The notes under the pieces are model-generated. The model had not been told where the DNA came from, did not search any database, and worked only from the letters and a program-made list of their open reading frames with translations. Positions 31,396-41,708 of a DNA stretch of 43,311 nt are shown piece after piece. The stretch is taken from contig VWND01000020.1 of assembly GCA_009599575.1 (NCBI GenBank), positions 1 to 43,311 of the forward strand, given 5' to 3'. The DNA is from Blumeriella jaapii. Lineage: Eukaryota > Ascomycota > Leotiomycetes > Helotiales > Drepanopezizaceae. Each line of letters opens with the position of its first letter. The first letter of the stretch is position 1. The position numbers and the translations under genes were made by a program.

Positions 31396-32797
31396 TCACT
31401 ACCACTATCAGAGGGCGAATCCTCGGCCGGTTCGACCTCGTTTACACCTACCAGCCTGGGAGGGCCTTTGGGTGGAACCGAGGGTCGGCCCGTAGAGGGT
31501 CGTGCAGATTGGCCTCGAACCTTCTGGTGTGGAGTAGAGGACGAGCGTTGTCGTTGGTCCGATCGAAAGGGAAGAACGCCAGGGGGGGCGTTCTGGCGTG
31601 GAGGAGGAGGAAGAACAGGGGGCTGAGGGGGAGCCTGTGGAGCACTTGGACGACTCTCGTACGTACGATTTGACTCGTAGTACGCTTTGGTTGAGGACCT
31701 ACCACCTTGATGGGTGGTAGACTTGGTTGAAGAGCGACTCGCGTATAGAGTTCGTTCAGCCAACTGACCTTGTTCTTCTTGACGGACGGCGGTGAGCCAA
31801 TCCTTGAAGGTCGTTGTACGCGCCCATTCCAAGTGCAGCTTTTCTCGCAGACGCCTTGGTATTTTGTCGCGAAGGGCGTCTCGAAGCTGTTTGTCAGTCC
31901 GTATTTGGGCGTTCGCTGCGAGGGTGGAGAATCGCAGGTAGAATCGCCAAAAGTCGTCGTGCGTACTCATTGCAAGCATCTTGAACTCGTCTTCCGCCCT
32001 CTGAACGTCTGAAGGGTCGGCCAGGAAATCGGCGACCTCTTTCACTAATTCTTCGGGAGGTGTAGGGTCGGAACGGTCCAAGATACGCGGGGTCAGGAAC
32101 TCCCTTGCCACGCCTTCGGTCTGATCGAGTATGTAATTCTTGCGGGATCGATCGCCAGCGAAGTAGTCGTGGTAGAGTTCGAGGTTGTCGAGAACTCTAG
32201 TCTCCCAGTGGCGTGCTTTGTAATCTTCACCATCATCTAGCTTAAACTCAAGGTTCGGAACGCGCTCTATACGAGCTAGTCGAGAGTCAGCAGATAAATG
32301 GGAACCATAGCGTTCAAAAGGCGCGCTAGGGTCTTGGCCGTCAGGGGGAGATCCAAAGAGAGTTCGCGAAGAGCGTGGAGGTTGGTTTGCAGCGTCTGTT
32401 GGTTGAAATGAGACGTTGCGAGGAGGGGGAGGAGAGCAGCAGATTCGCGACTGGCAGAGGCACGTTCGATAGATTCTACCAAACGCTCTGATTGAGGGGT
32501 CTGTCGCAATCGCATAGCCTCCAGAAGTTGTCGTTCACGCTCTTGCGCTTCTTTCAGTTGATTTTGCAGGAGTCTCAACTGAACGCTCTCAGCGCTAGGC
32601 TGGGAGGTGGCAGGCGAAGTGGTTGGCGCTCTGCCTTTTCCTTTGTTCTTCTTTCCTCGGGGGGAGGACTGTTCTTCAGAAGAAGAAGCTTCTGGGGGAG
32701 GTTGCTTCTTCGCTGATTGAGAGGAGGAGGGAGGTTGAGGTGTAGTAGCAGGAGCTGAAAAGCTCTGCTGAGGGGGGGATCGTTGAACAGGAGCCAT
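31308..32797 (-). CDS. gag: Gag of gypsy element B, frameshifted
   Basis: Starts with the same MAPVQRSPPQQ as A's gag at 32797. It leaves frame after SRESAA because of an extra TC dinucleotide near 32432 and stops at 32276. The downstream part of gag, to GNAQA, is open in the shifted frame (from at least 32111 to 31308). The product as read would be about 173 residues, lacking the gag core. Confidence 0.9.
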
Positions 32798-32920
32798 CCT
32801 TCGCGAAGTGCGGAAATAGGCCTTCTCACGACCGGTCGATCACCTTGGTGTGACCCGTGAGGAATTCGAGGGGAGAGATAGTTTACGCCGTCGCCAGCGT
32901 AGAAAAAGAGTTGTTGATAA

Positions 32921-33186
32921 TGTGACGATCTAATCGGTCGGAGGGCTGGGAGATCAGTCAACTGGTCGCCGTGTTCACATGGTATGAAACGAGCCTTTGG
33001 TTCTGTAACAAAGATATTCACTTAGAATCAACAACTGCAGAAGGCAGAGGTTGCTAAGGGGAGAGAGCCTTATATACATGATAGTCTCCACAGTTGATGG
33101 GGAGACCCACCAGGAGACCAGGGAGCTTGCAGCTATACGTAGTTGCTGGGGTGACACGAGAGGTGGCAACAGAGTGAATCGTCACA
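32921..33186 (-). repeat. 5' LTR of element B
   Basis: 266 bp, matching the partner LTR. The self-primer complement lies just left of it (AGTTGTTGAT at 32909-32918). Confidence 0.95.
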
Positions 33187-33191
33187 GAATT
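33187..33191. repeat. Right target-site duplication of gypsy B
   Basis: GAATT. Confidence 0.9.
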
Positions 33192-33237
33192 GTCTTGCAC
33201 CTGACAAGGCTCCCAATCCACAGGCAGTCGCTCTCCT

Positions 33238-33813
33238 ATGGCCCCGCGCCCCTTTCCCATCGAGCCCTTTCTCAACCCGAGAATTCGAGAGCCATTCACA
33301 AACCCCCAGCCCTCGACACCGGCCTCGCCAACCCTACTCGAGTCCGCCCCAACCCCAACCCCAACCCCATCCCCATCCCCAATGCCATCCATTCTATCCT
33401 CAAAACCCATCCCCAACTCCCCATATCATCTCCCCTCCCCTCCATCCAAAGACACAAACCACAACCACAACCAACGCCCCCGCCCAAGCCAAAGCCACAA
33501 CCCAAAACCCAAACCATCACCCACCACCACCCACCACCCACCACCCCCTCCCCCGCTCCCATCTTCCTTCCTTCCTTCCCTGCCCTGCCATCCCGCACAC
33601 ACGCACGCACCGCGGCCACGAGAAGCCCCCCCGACCTCCGCCCGGGCGAAAGCACGTCCGGGACTACAAGGGCATCCCGCACTCGTCCGGAGACGGCGAC
33701 GGCGAGAGGGCGGGGCTGGGGGCCTCCCGGAGAGCAGCGTGCGGAGTGTCCACGGCGGTGGGTTGTGCGGGCGCTGCGGGACGTGGGCGGTTGGTTCGCT
33801 GAGTGGCGTGTGA
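33238..33813 (+). CDS. Doubtful Pro/Ser-rich open frame beside element B
   Basis: A 191-codon open frame starting 47 bp after B's target duplication (MAPRPFPIEPFLNP...). The first ~120 residues are Pro/Ser/Thr/His-rich and arise from C-rich simple sequence. The rest is Arg/Gly-rich. I recognise no domain, and C-rich DNA easily stays open by chance. If real, element B sits in its promoter or leader. I would not assign a function. Confidence 0.2.
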   Translation: MAPRPFPIEPFLNPRIREPFTNPQPSTPASPTLLESAPTPTPTPSPSPMPSILSSKPIPNSPYHLPSPPSKDTNHNHNQRPRPSQSHNPKPKPSPTTTHHPPPPPPLPSSFLPSLPCHPAHTHAPRPREAPPTSARAKARPGLQGHPALVRRRRRREGGAGGLPESSVRSVHGGGLCGRCGTWAVGSLSGV

Positions 33814-34734
33814 GGTTTGGGGGTCGAGGGTTAAGGGTTGAGGGTTGAGGGAGGTGTGTGTGGATACTCATGTGTGTGTGTACCGGTGGTGCTATGCTAT
33901 GCTATAGGCCTTCCGTTCTTGGTAGATGAGAGTTGATGGCTCTTTTGAATTATACGTATATTTATTCATCTACACATAATGCACTCCGTTAGTCAGTCAG
34001 TCAGTCAGTCAGTCAGTCAGTCAAGCGAGACTGACAGACCACTTGGATCGCCTTCCTCTTACTTATCCAACCTCGTCACATGTACACTCCGTACGGTACG
34101 TAAGCACAAATACAGTAACAACAAACCTGCGTCGCCTTCGAGTCTTTCTTTCGCTTACTCTACCTCTACGGTAACAACGGGACTTCTTAAAAGCATATCG
34201 CTAGCATCTTCGCACATACTCACAGCACCAGCCTAAATACTCACCCATGCGTTGGGTGTTTACTTACTGTAAGAACTCACAAAACCTACCTACCTACCTT
34301 ACCTACCTATCTACAGGACCAACCATCCTCCCCAAAACACGTCCCAAGCGCAGAAGACTCGATCAAGCCTCCACTCTGCACTTCCCCGCATCACGGAACA
34401 CAAGTCTGGGAAAGAACCGTGACGGTTTTCGCGACGTGGGGTGGCTGGCTGGCTGCGTGGTTTGAGTTAGTTGGGAGGGTGCCCGGTTTGCGCTCTGCTG
34501 TGATGCAGCTGTCACAACGAATGTACCTATTTTTGGTGGTCAAATCTACCTACCTACTGTACCTAGATACGAAAGCGAAGGCGAAAGCGAAAAGCGACAA
34601 GCTCCCCATCTTTTTTTTGTCTTCTTTCCCATATCTATGTATGTACATCAGAAAGCCCAAAAAAGCTACTTTGAGCATCCGGACTCGGATCGCGCAGCTC
34701 CTTTCTTTTCCTCGCCAACCAACATCTCATGGTT
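33814..34734. other. Intergenic with simple repeats
   Basis: Contains GTGTGT and TGCTATGCTATGCTAT tracts near 33860-33905, an AGTC tetranucleotide array at 33991-34023, and CTAC-type repeats near 34289-34315 and 34545. No supported gene. Confidence 0.5.
33991..34023. repeat. (AGTC)8 microsatellite
   Basis: Eight uninterrupted AGTC units plus one base. Confidence 0.9.
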
Positions 34735-35035
34735 TTCGCGCAGGCTCGCCACGACCCTGACATGTCTAGCCGCAACGGCTTGGATTATATTTGTTACGTC
34801 GAAAATCAGGTTACGAATTCTGTGGAAAACTCTACCGCTTATAGAAGAAGAAAGGCTTAGATAGCGGACACCGATCATACGTTTCTTTTATGTAACTGCT
34901 TTCTCGAAGATGTGAGATGTCTAAAAATCCTAGCGGAGCACGTCTCCAATGCCCTACGGTGGGCTTGAGGTTGCGCAGTTTAATGCCCCCTCTAAATGAT
35001 AAACAATATCATTATTATCATTATCTTTACTATCG
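34735..35035 (+). mobile_element. 5'-truncated 3' end of the same LINE
   Basis: This stretch aligns with the last ~300 bp of the nested LINE (about 26300-26620). Shared blocks include GCGGAC near 34863/26450, TTTCTTTTAT.TAACTGCTTT near 34883/26468, CACGT.TCCAATGCCCT near 34938/26529, GCGCAGTTT near 34972/26561, and TAAACAATATCATTAT just before the trinucleotide tail at the end of each. The rest of the LINE is missing here, typical of incomplete reverse transcription. This copy is much less mutated, so many differences read as C/G here and T/A in the nested LINE. The left edge is approximate. Confidence 0.7.
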
Positions 35036-35159
35036 TTATTATCATTATCGTTATCTTTGATATCATCATCGTCATCATCACCATCATCACCATCATCATC
35101 ATCGTCATCAACAACATCATTGATAACGCCATCAACAACATCATCATCATCATCATTTG
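34998..35159. repeat. (ATT/ATC)n trinucleotide array at the LINE tail
   Basis: Runs of ATT/ATC and CATCAT triplets continue directly from the truncated LINE 3' end, as in the shorter ATC tail of the nested LINE at 26598-26619. The array probably grew from the retrotransposition tail. Confidence 0.75.
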
Positions 35160-36123
35160 ATTAGCCCTACCTACTGTACGTACAGTTCTCAGCATGACCG
35201 TTACAGCACACCACGACGCCTTTTTTAACAAACCTGATTATTGTTCACCACAATCGATGCTATATGTACATGCATAAGTATACACACACAAATACAATAC
35301 ATACGTGCACATGTTATCCTATCTTATCTTATCTTAGCTTCACGCTACAATCTGATGTATCAACACTAACGCTTCATTCCATCACGGGCCAAAAAAAAAA
35401 CCCTCCCATAACCGACTACAGCTTTGTTCTGTATAACTTCACAGAATAGTCTTCGGAAGTCTTTTTCTTACGTCTACCTTTCTCCAGCCAGACACGTCTC
35501 CGAGCATTTTGAAAGGGTTCAAAACAGCAGGCGATCTGTGGACCGCAATCCGCTACGTATTGTATAACACGACCACCACCACCACCAACACCACCATCAC
35601 AACCATTCATTGTACAAGTCCCATCTATTGTAGCTTAATACAAACACCACTCACCTACCGTAGCTTAGTCCCCCCTCTCTTAATCCCACCAAGCTCCATC
35701 CCACCTACCTTAATCCCACATACAGAACAGTAGCTCAATCCCGCTACTGCCGCTGCCGCTGCCGCTACCAATTCACCACAACTCCCTCCCTCCACCCACC
35801 ATACAGCAAGAAAAACAGGCATTCCATCAAACCCCACGACAAAACAGCTACCAAATCCATCCGCACACCCACCAAACAGGTACTCAATTCCACACCCACC
35901 AAAGATTTATTCTCCACCACCCCCTCCCCGCCTCGCCCCCAACGGCGAAAGCCCCCGTCCCAGTACAGTACGGTACGGTACAAGTCATAGGCGAGAGGAA
36001 AGCCTTCTTCTCTTCCTGCAGTGACAAATGACATTCTCCCGCTCCACACGTCTCCGTACTGTACCTAGGTACCTACCTTAGGTACCTATAGGTAGGTGTT
36101 TTTCGGAACGGGGTTGGAAAAAC
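35160..36123. other. Intergenic, repeat-rich
   Basis: Holds CCA trinucleotides (35571-35605), GCCGCT triplets (35748-35767), CAGTACAGTACGGTACGGTAC-like clusters near 35957, and a run of nested palindromes with GTACCTAGGTACC near 36061-36100. No gene recognised. Confidence 0.5.
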
Positions 36124-36238
36124 GGCTGCGATGCGCTCGCTGGCTGCGATGCGCTCGCTGGCTGCGATGCGCTCGCTGGCTGCGATGCGCTCGCTGGCTG
36201 CGATGCGCTCGCTGGCTGCGATGCGCTCGCTGGCTGCG
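36124..36238. repeat. 18-bp minisatellite, six perfect copies
   Basis: GGCTGCGATGCGCTCGCT repeats without error six times (36124-36231), followed by a 7-base partial copy. Being a multiple of three, the array is open on the minus strand and would encode (ASERIA)n, but no start or neighbouring domain supports a real protein. Confidence 0.95.
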
Positions 36239-37376
36239 TGTTGTTGTTGATGGGTGTGTGTGACTGACTGACTACCAGCATCAGCATCAGCATCAGCATC
36301 ATCGCCATCACGAATACCGTTTACCATACACCCAAACACCAACCCACCCATTAACCAACCCACGCATCTAGCTCAAATCCCACCAACCTTATTAATGAAA
36401 CCCATCAACGCCAATCCAATCCCACCCACACACCCACTTACAGTACAGCCCAGCACAGCACAGTATATAGTACAGTACAGTACCTTAAAAACCCGCTACT
36501 GCCGCCGCCGCTACTACCGCCGCCGCCGCCGCCGCTGCTGCCGCCACAGCGCGATGCTACCCACCACAAATTAGATCAAAAAAAAAAAAGGGGGGGGGGG
36601 CTTCAGGGCCCTCGACAAGACGGGGTCAAGATCCCTACCTACCAAGATCCCTACCTACCTACCTACCTACCTACTATCTGTACGTACGCATGTATGTACA
36701 GTATACAGTACTGTTCTGTACCTACTGTATTGTACATACCTTACCTTATCTGTAAATACCTAGGTACCTATAGGTACTGTACATACAGTAAAGCGGGTAG
36801 TATTTCCCAATACGGTCACTACAGCAATCCAAACAAAAGGCGTACATAAAAACAAAAGGCATACATAAAAACAAAAGCCATACATAGGAAGAACATGAAT
36901 TTAAAAATTTCCCCTTGATTCAAACTTCTAGAAGCACAAGTACCAAACGTGGGATGCGCCACCCATTGGCCACCCATTCATCCATCCATTCGGTGCGTCA
37001 CCGTCCCGTCGTTGATAGGAGTGCAAGACGTGAAGAGAAAAAGCATCGTCCGGTGTTCACAGGAGTGGAAAGTGTCGAGAGAGAGAAAGAAAGAGAGCGA
37101 ATCAAGAGGCGGGAAATATCGTATCCATCGATCCGGAAGTATGTACAACGCTATGCTGCTACCGCATGCCGAGAATGCCCTATTCTATCGTATCCTGTTT
37201 TCAAAGCGCCTCCGTGACGGCATGCACACACCCAATTTATAAAAACACCTCGGTCAGAGGGGAGCAGCCTTCCTCCCTCGCGGAGCCTTGAGCTACCCCC
37301 TCCGCCTCCCCGGGCCAGGCCGTCATCGCTAATGCACAGTACAGTAATGTTGGAACAGAGAGCCAGTGTTGCACTC
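36239..37376. other. Intergenic, downstream of the amino-acid transporter
   Basis: Contains CAT/CAG triplets (36278-36300), a GCC/GCT array (36495-36545), an A12/G11 run (36578-36600), CCTA tetranucleotides (36635-36675), palindromic TACCTAGGTACC and CTGTACATACAGTA (36756-36790), and three 19-bp repeats (36831-36886). No gene recognised. Confidence 0.5.
36831..36886. repeat. 19-bp tandem repeat, three copies
   Basis: Units resemble AAAACAAAAGGCATACATA, with single-base differences between copies. Confidence 0.85.
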
Positions 37377-38889
37377 TCACGCCGCGTGGCAGGAAAAGAC
37401 CCCGTGCACCTTGCCCTCGCTGTATTGGCGTTTCTGCCGCGATGTGTCAGTGCCGTCCACCCCACGCGGAAGATGCGAGAACTTACGATATCGTCAATCG
37501 AGACGTAGGTGCCCGCGACCAGAATGGTCATGCCCAGGATGAAGACGAGGCCGTTGGCAATGCTCAGCATGAGGTTCTTCCGCTCGTACCACTTGCCCTC
37601 CTTGATGAGCATGAACCAGAAGACGGCCGGGAAGTAGTAACTGAACCCGGAGATGAACAGGGCCGACGAGAGACTGAGCAAGTCCTCGAAGAAGGGGATC
37701 GACTCGGCAATGATGAACGCCGCGATCGTGATCGAGGTGATGATGGCGATCCAGGAGATCCACCCCTTCTTGGTGTTGATGAAGCGCGTGACGGAATCCT
37801 TGTAGATCCGGCCGTGGATGTAACGGCCCGCGACGGTGCTGTTGATGGATCCCGAGATGAAGATGACGGGGAGCGCGAGGCCGAAGGCGACCTTGGCCAT
37901 CGTCTCCCCGGCCGAGAGGAGGGCGGGGGATCGGACATCCTGGCCCACGAAGACGTAAATGAGACTTCCGGTCATGGTGTAGATGAAGATCTCGGAGAGA
38001 CCGAGAGCCCAGATGGACTTGACGAAGTCCTTGGGCGTGTGCATCTCGTCCATGAAGGAGAATTGGCACATGGCGAACGAGTCTGGGGGCGGACGTCAGG
38101 AATCCCGCGACACCAGAGGAGGAGGAGGCGGCCCCGCGGATGGGGGAACTTACAGGCAAAGATGACGTTGGTCACGGCAATGAAGGCTTCCGTGAAGCCG
38201 AGATCCTCCTTGGGCCACGCGGACCAGTTCGCCTGGTGGCTCGGGGCCGAGTAGGAGATGCCCGTGGCGATCATGGTCACGCCGATGGCGGCCATGATGG
38301 ATGCGAAATCAATGTAGCCCAAAATCGCAACCTCGGCGAACGAGGGCGGCAAGGCGACAATGAGGAGGATGATGGCCGAGACGACGCTGAAGATCAGCGA
38401 GCAGACGCCGCTGCTCGTGATGTTGATGAAGGCGATGGCGCCCGTCAGCACGTGGGATCCGACGATGAGCGTCAACTGGAGCGAGATCATGGCGCCGATG
38501 AGCTCGTAGCCGAACTTCCCCATGATCAGCCGGCCGGCGTCGGCGTAGTGGGCCACCTGGGGAAACTTGATCTTGACCTGGCCGACGACGTAGCTGGTGT
38601 AGATGGCGATGAAGCCCAGGCCGACCGTCGTGAAGATGCCCAGCACCATACCCAGGGCCGCAAAGGCCGACGGGATCGACAGGGCGCCCAGGGCGATGGC
38701 CTCGACGAGCAGCAAGACCGTCAGGCGCTTCCATCCCAGCCGCTTGAAGTTGGCGTGCCCCTTCTGCTCCAGGTTCTCGACATCGCCCACGCTCTCGTCG
38801 TAATTCGGGTTCTCCTTCGACGTGATCGAGGGCGCCTTGAGGGGCTTTTCGTTGAAGGAGGCGGGCGTGGCGGGCGTGGGACCAGGCAT
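37377..38889 (-). CDS. Amino-acid transporter, AAAP family (Mtr-like neutral amino-acid permease)
   Basis: Predicted plasma-membrane H+-coupled amino-acid permease of the Aa_trans (AAAP) family. Three exons (38889-38154, 38082-37487, 37433-37377) splice to 1,389 nt, 462 residues, with no frameshift. A hydrophilic N-terminus of ~50 residues (MPGPTPATPASFNEK...) leads to about ten hydrophobic segments. The first is LTVLLLVEAIALGALSIPSA with the family's LS.P.A signature; later ones include FIAIYTSYVVGQVKIKFP, FAYSFAMCQFSFMDEM spanning the first splice junction, IFIYTMTGSLIYVFVGQ and VFILGMTILVAGTYVSIDDI. The short last exon gives KRQYSEGKVHGVFSC, a common tail in fungal members. Length matches the family. 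Substrate preference is inferred from resemblance to Neurospora Mtr-type permeases. It is the only clearly intact host gene in the window. Confidence 0.92.
37434..37486 (-). other. Intron 2 of the amino-acid transporter
   Basis: 53 bp, GTAAGT donor, CTGAC branch-like site about 14 bases before the CAG acceptor; phase 0, joining SIDDI to KRQYSEG. Confidence 0.8.
38083..38153 (-). other. Intron 1 of the amino-acid transporter
   Basis: 71 bp, GTAAGT donor and CCCAG acceptor; splits the Tyr codon of VIFAYSFAMCQF. Confidence 0.85.
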
Positions 38890-38983
38890 GGTGCGGACGA
38901 CGGGGAGGCGCGTGGGAGAGTTAAGGAGAGTGAATATGGGGGGGGGAGAGAAGCAGCCGCGGTGTTGTGAGGGCGAGGGGACA

Positions 38984-38989
38984 TTTATA
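38984..38989 (-). promoter_or_regulatory. Possible TATA box of the amino-acid transporter
   Basis: TATAAA on the minus strand, 95-100 bp before the start codon. Confidence 0.4.
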
Positions 38990-40723
38990 CCTCATGGCCA
39001 CGGCCAGCCAGCGGCGAGCCATGGCGGAGGTCGAGATGGGGTTTGATGGTTGTGTCATGAGGGCGCGAGGGCGCGAGGACGAGGGCGAGGGCGCGGGCGC
39101 TAGAGCGAGAGGACGCTAGTGCCAAAGGAGGATAGCGCGCGAGGGCGATAGTGCGCAGGATCGACATCGCAGGACGAGGACGACCCTGACGAGACAGGAA
39201 AGGGCTACCCGCCATCCTCTTCCCTGAGATCCGCCGGCCCGCGAAGGGAAGGCACGCCCACGCCACGTTGGCTGTCCATCCTGAGGGATTGCATGAGGCG
39301 TCTCGGCCATCAAGGCGAGAGGAGCGTGGCCCGTAAAAGATAAGGAGCGGGTGTGTCTCGTGGCTCGTGTGGACGCGATGTCTGTAGTGTAAGTACATCG
39401 CGGACCTGGACAGCTCGGTAGGGTCCAGTCCAGTCCAGTCCAGCACAGCACCGCCATGCCGGCGGCACAGCTGGTCTGCGGCGCTGGGCGGTGGGGGAGT
39501 CGAGTAACGTACAGTCAGTGTGTACAGTCAGTGTGAACGGTCGGTACATCGGGAGAGACAGGATACAGTACAGACAGGATGGACCATCAGTCTGTACAGT
39601 CAGCATGTACAGTCAGCAGATGCCGTCCAGTACCGTATGTACGGCACAGCACCGTACACGCAGTACTCGATGTTAGCGCCTCAGGCCAGAGCACAGCCAG
39701 CGGCACACCTCACTAGCCACACTGTACAGTCAGCCCCTGCGCCACTTCTTTAGCGAGGGTCGAATTGTGCTCTTCTCGATTTGCATACGCGTGCGCACGC
39801 TGCACACTACACTGTATTGTATGTACCTAGGTACCTTAAGGTAGTATACTCGACCAACGACTTACCAACAACCAACAACCAACAACCAACACCCAACAAC
39901 CCACAACCCACAACCCACAACTCACAACCCACAACCCACACCCAACATACCAATTGACGCCAACGAGAAGTCGATACCTCTCTGCCCCCGAGCCGGCCCT
40001 TCCTCCCTTCCTCCCTTCCTCCCCGACTCCCCGACGCCCCGACTGATCCGTCCGGCTTTCATCGATCGATTGAGGTGCCCCTCGAGGCGAAGGCCACACG
40101 TCTCGCTCGCGCTGTGCGCCAGCCCGAATCTCGGGATGCGTCTTCCCCCTCCTGACCGGTCCCTTCACGATCCGTCCGGGATTTCTCGCGCGCGCGCGCC
40201 GTCTCCTCCTGCCCGCCCATGGGAGCGCCTCAGCGATCCCTAACCGGAAATGCCATCCGAGAGGGCGGAGCGCAGCAGGGTCGGGGGATCCGCTGGCCTC
40301 GCTGTCCCTCCTCCTCCTCCATCGCCCCCGCCCTCGTCCTCGCCCTCGCCCTCGCCCACCCACAGCAGAAAGAGCGGGAACGGGGCCGGGGCCGGGGTCG
40401 GTCCCAGCAGGTCGGGTTCATGCGGCGCGTGCGGTGCGAGTCAGCGGCGGCTCGGCATGACCAACCAATACCGTCCGGCGCCCCATTCCTGCATCAGGCG
40501 TGGGTGGAAATGGCCCGACAATGGGAACGACCGCCAAAAGCTTGTGTGCCTCGACCAGATCGACTTTCGCCCCACCCGACCCCGGGGGCTCGTGGGCAGG
40601 AACTGATAACGGGTCGGGCTACTGAAAGCGGGTGCCGTCAAATGGCAAGCCCGGCTGCTTCGAGCATGTCCAGTCGGTGTTATCTGTCGCTGCTGTAGCA
40701 TCGCTCGTTGGGGGCCCAAAGGA
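38990..40723. other. Intergenic: transporter upstream region
   Basis: No gene recognised. It contains GAGGGCGCGAGG-type repeats (39059-39150), TACAGTCAG-type clusters (39508-39735), a palindromic GTACCTAGGTACC (39822-39834), CAACCCA heptamer repeats (39868-39948) and GC-rich triplets (40305-40360). Several open frames exist on both strands but are low complexity and mutually overlapping. Confidence 0.5.
39868..39948. repeat. CCAACAA / CCCACAA heptamer repeats
   Basis: A run of about eleven imperfect 7-base units. It is not the fungal telomere repeat (TTAGGG). Confidence 0.8.
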
Positions 40724-40816
40724 GAAGATCGCATATGCCTTGGGAGCCGGAGGGGAAGATAGCAGATGCCTTGGGAGCCGACGGCGAAGATCGCATATGC
40801 CTTGGGAGCCGAAGGA
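40724..40816. repeat. 31-bp tandem repeat, three copies
   Basis: Units begin GAAGATCGCATATGCCTTGG and continue GAGCCG.... Three units (40724, 40755, 40786) differ at a few positions. The 31-bp period shifts frame each unit, which argues against coding. Confidence 0.9.
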
Positions 40817-41537
40817 GAAAGTCTCCAAGATGTGCCCACCCAGGCGAGATAACCAGCGACAGATACCGTACGTCCGACGCGGCGACATCCTGATCTGTAC
40901 ATACCGCACGTACCGTCACGACAGGACAGGACAGGACATACCGACATACCCATGCCGCCCATTTCTCAGTCTATGTAGCATCTCCTGCATGTCGGATTCC
41001 CCTCCCCGTCCGGTCCGGTCGCGCCGCGCCGCGCCGACAGACGGCTGGCCGTGCCTCTCTCTTCTCCCCGCCTGACTTCTTACCGTACCTTCGCGCACCC
41101 GGCCTGTCACCAGCGTCACCAGCGCGCCAGGCCTGTACCGTACATACGATCGATGCATGTCAACAACACAAGCTCCACGCCCCAAAAGCTTGTCTGGGAA
41201 ATGCTTCGTAGGCCATCAATGCCATGCAGATTGGGGGTCCCGCAGGATCGCCTAGGATCGGGCGTGCATGGATCCCGAACCCCATCCGCAAATAACTCTC
41301 TCGGCCATGTACGAGGTGGGCACAGCAGCTCTCGACCCCAATTCTTGTCATCCTAATCTGCGACGCTCGTCCCACTGGAATTGAGTGTGCCGTGCTGTAC
41401 TGTACATACATACCGTAAATTTGTGTCACGTGTCCCCACACCTTAGATCCGGCAGTCTGTTCACACGTACGCCCCTCGTCTACTGCGGTCGTTGAAAATA
41501 ACATTAACAAGATCGTTCGAAGGATGCGTCCTCTCTT

Positions 41538-41622
41538 CCATCCATCCATCCACTCATCCAACCATTCATCCATCCATCCATCCATCCATTCATCCATCCC
41601 TTCATCCATCCATCCATCCATT
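41538..41622. repeat. (ATCC)n microsatellite
   Basis: Imperfect tetranucleotide array, about 85 bp, with a few T or C variants. Confidence 0.9.
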
Positions 41623-41708
41623 CTTTCTTTCTATTTCCGTCTTTCAACCAGACAGCAGCTACATTGGGATTGTGCTGATAGCTAGCCGCCTGGAAGGAAA
41701 GCCTGAAA

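Larger units (their letters stand above)
26776..33186 (-). mobile_element. Ty3/gypsy chromovirus, element B: unmutated, minus strand
   Basis: A 6,411-bp copy of the family of A, with 266-bp LTRs and a GAATT target duplication. It has no RIP. In the parts I compared with A it shows no substitution, only short insertions: +2 in gag near 32432, +1 T near 30148, +2 near 28621 and +1 C near 27509. Taking these off gives 6,405 bp. It lies in opposite orientation to A, 7.3 kb away, so the two could recombine to invert the segment between them. Confidence 0.95.

Noticed and set aside
36124..36238. Possible CRISPR array
   Set aside because: Units are contiguous with no spacers, the organism is a fungus, and the repeat is a plain minisatellite.
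37442..38970. Plus-strand frames of 270 and 276 codons rich in Asp, Glu, Arg and Gly
   Set aside because: Antisense to the amino-acid transporter; composition is typical of the reverse of GC-rich membrane-protein codons.
39868..39948. Possible telomeric repeats
   Set aside because: Units are CCCACAA/CCAACAA, not CCCTAA, and lie internal to the window.
40219..40698. 159-codon plus-strand frame and overlapping frames on both strands
   Set aside because: Low-complexity Arg/Gly/Pro/Ser composition, overlapping open frames in several registers, and a neighbouring 31-bp repeat; nothing supports coding.
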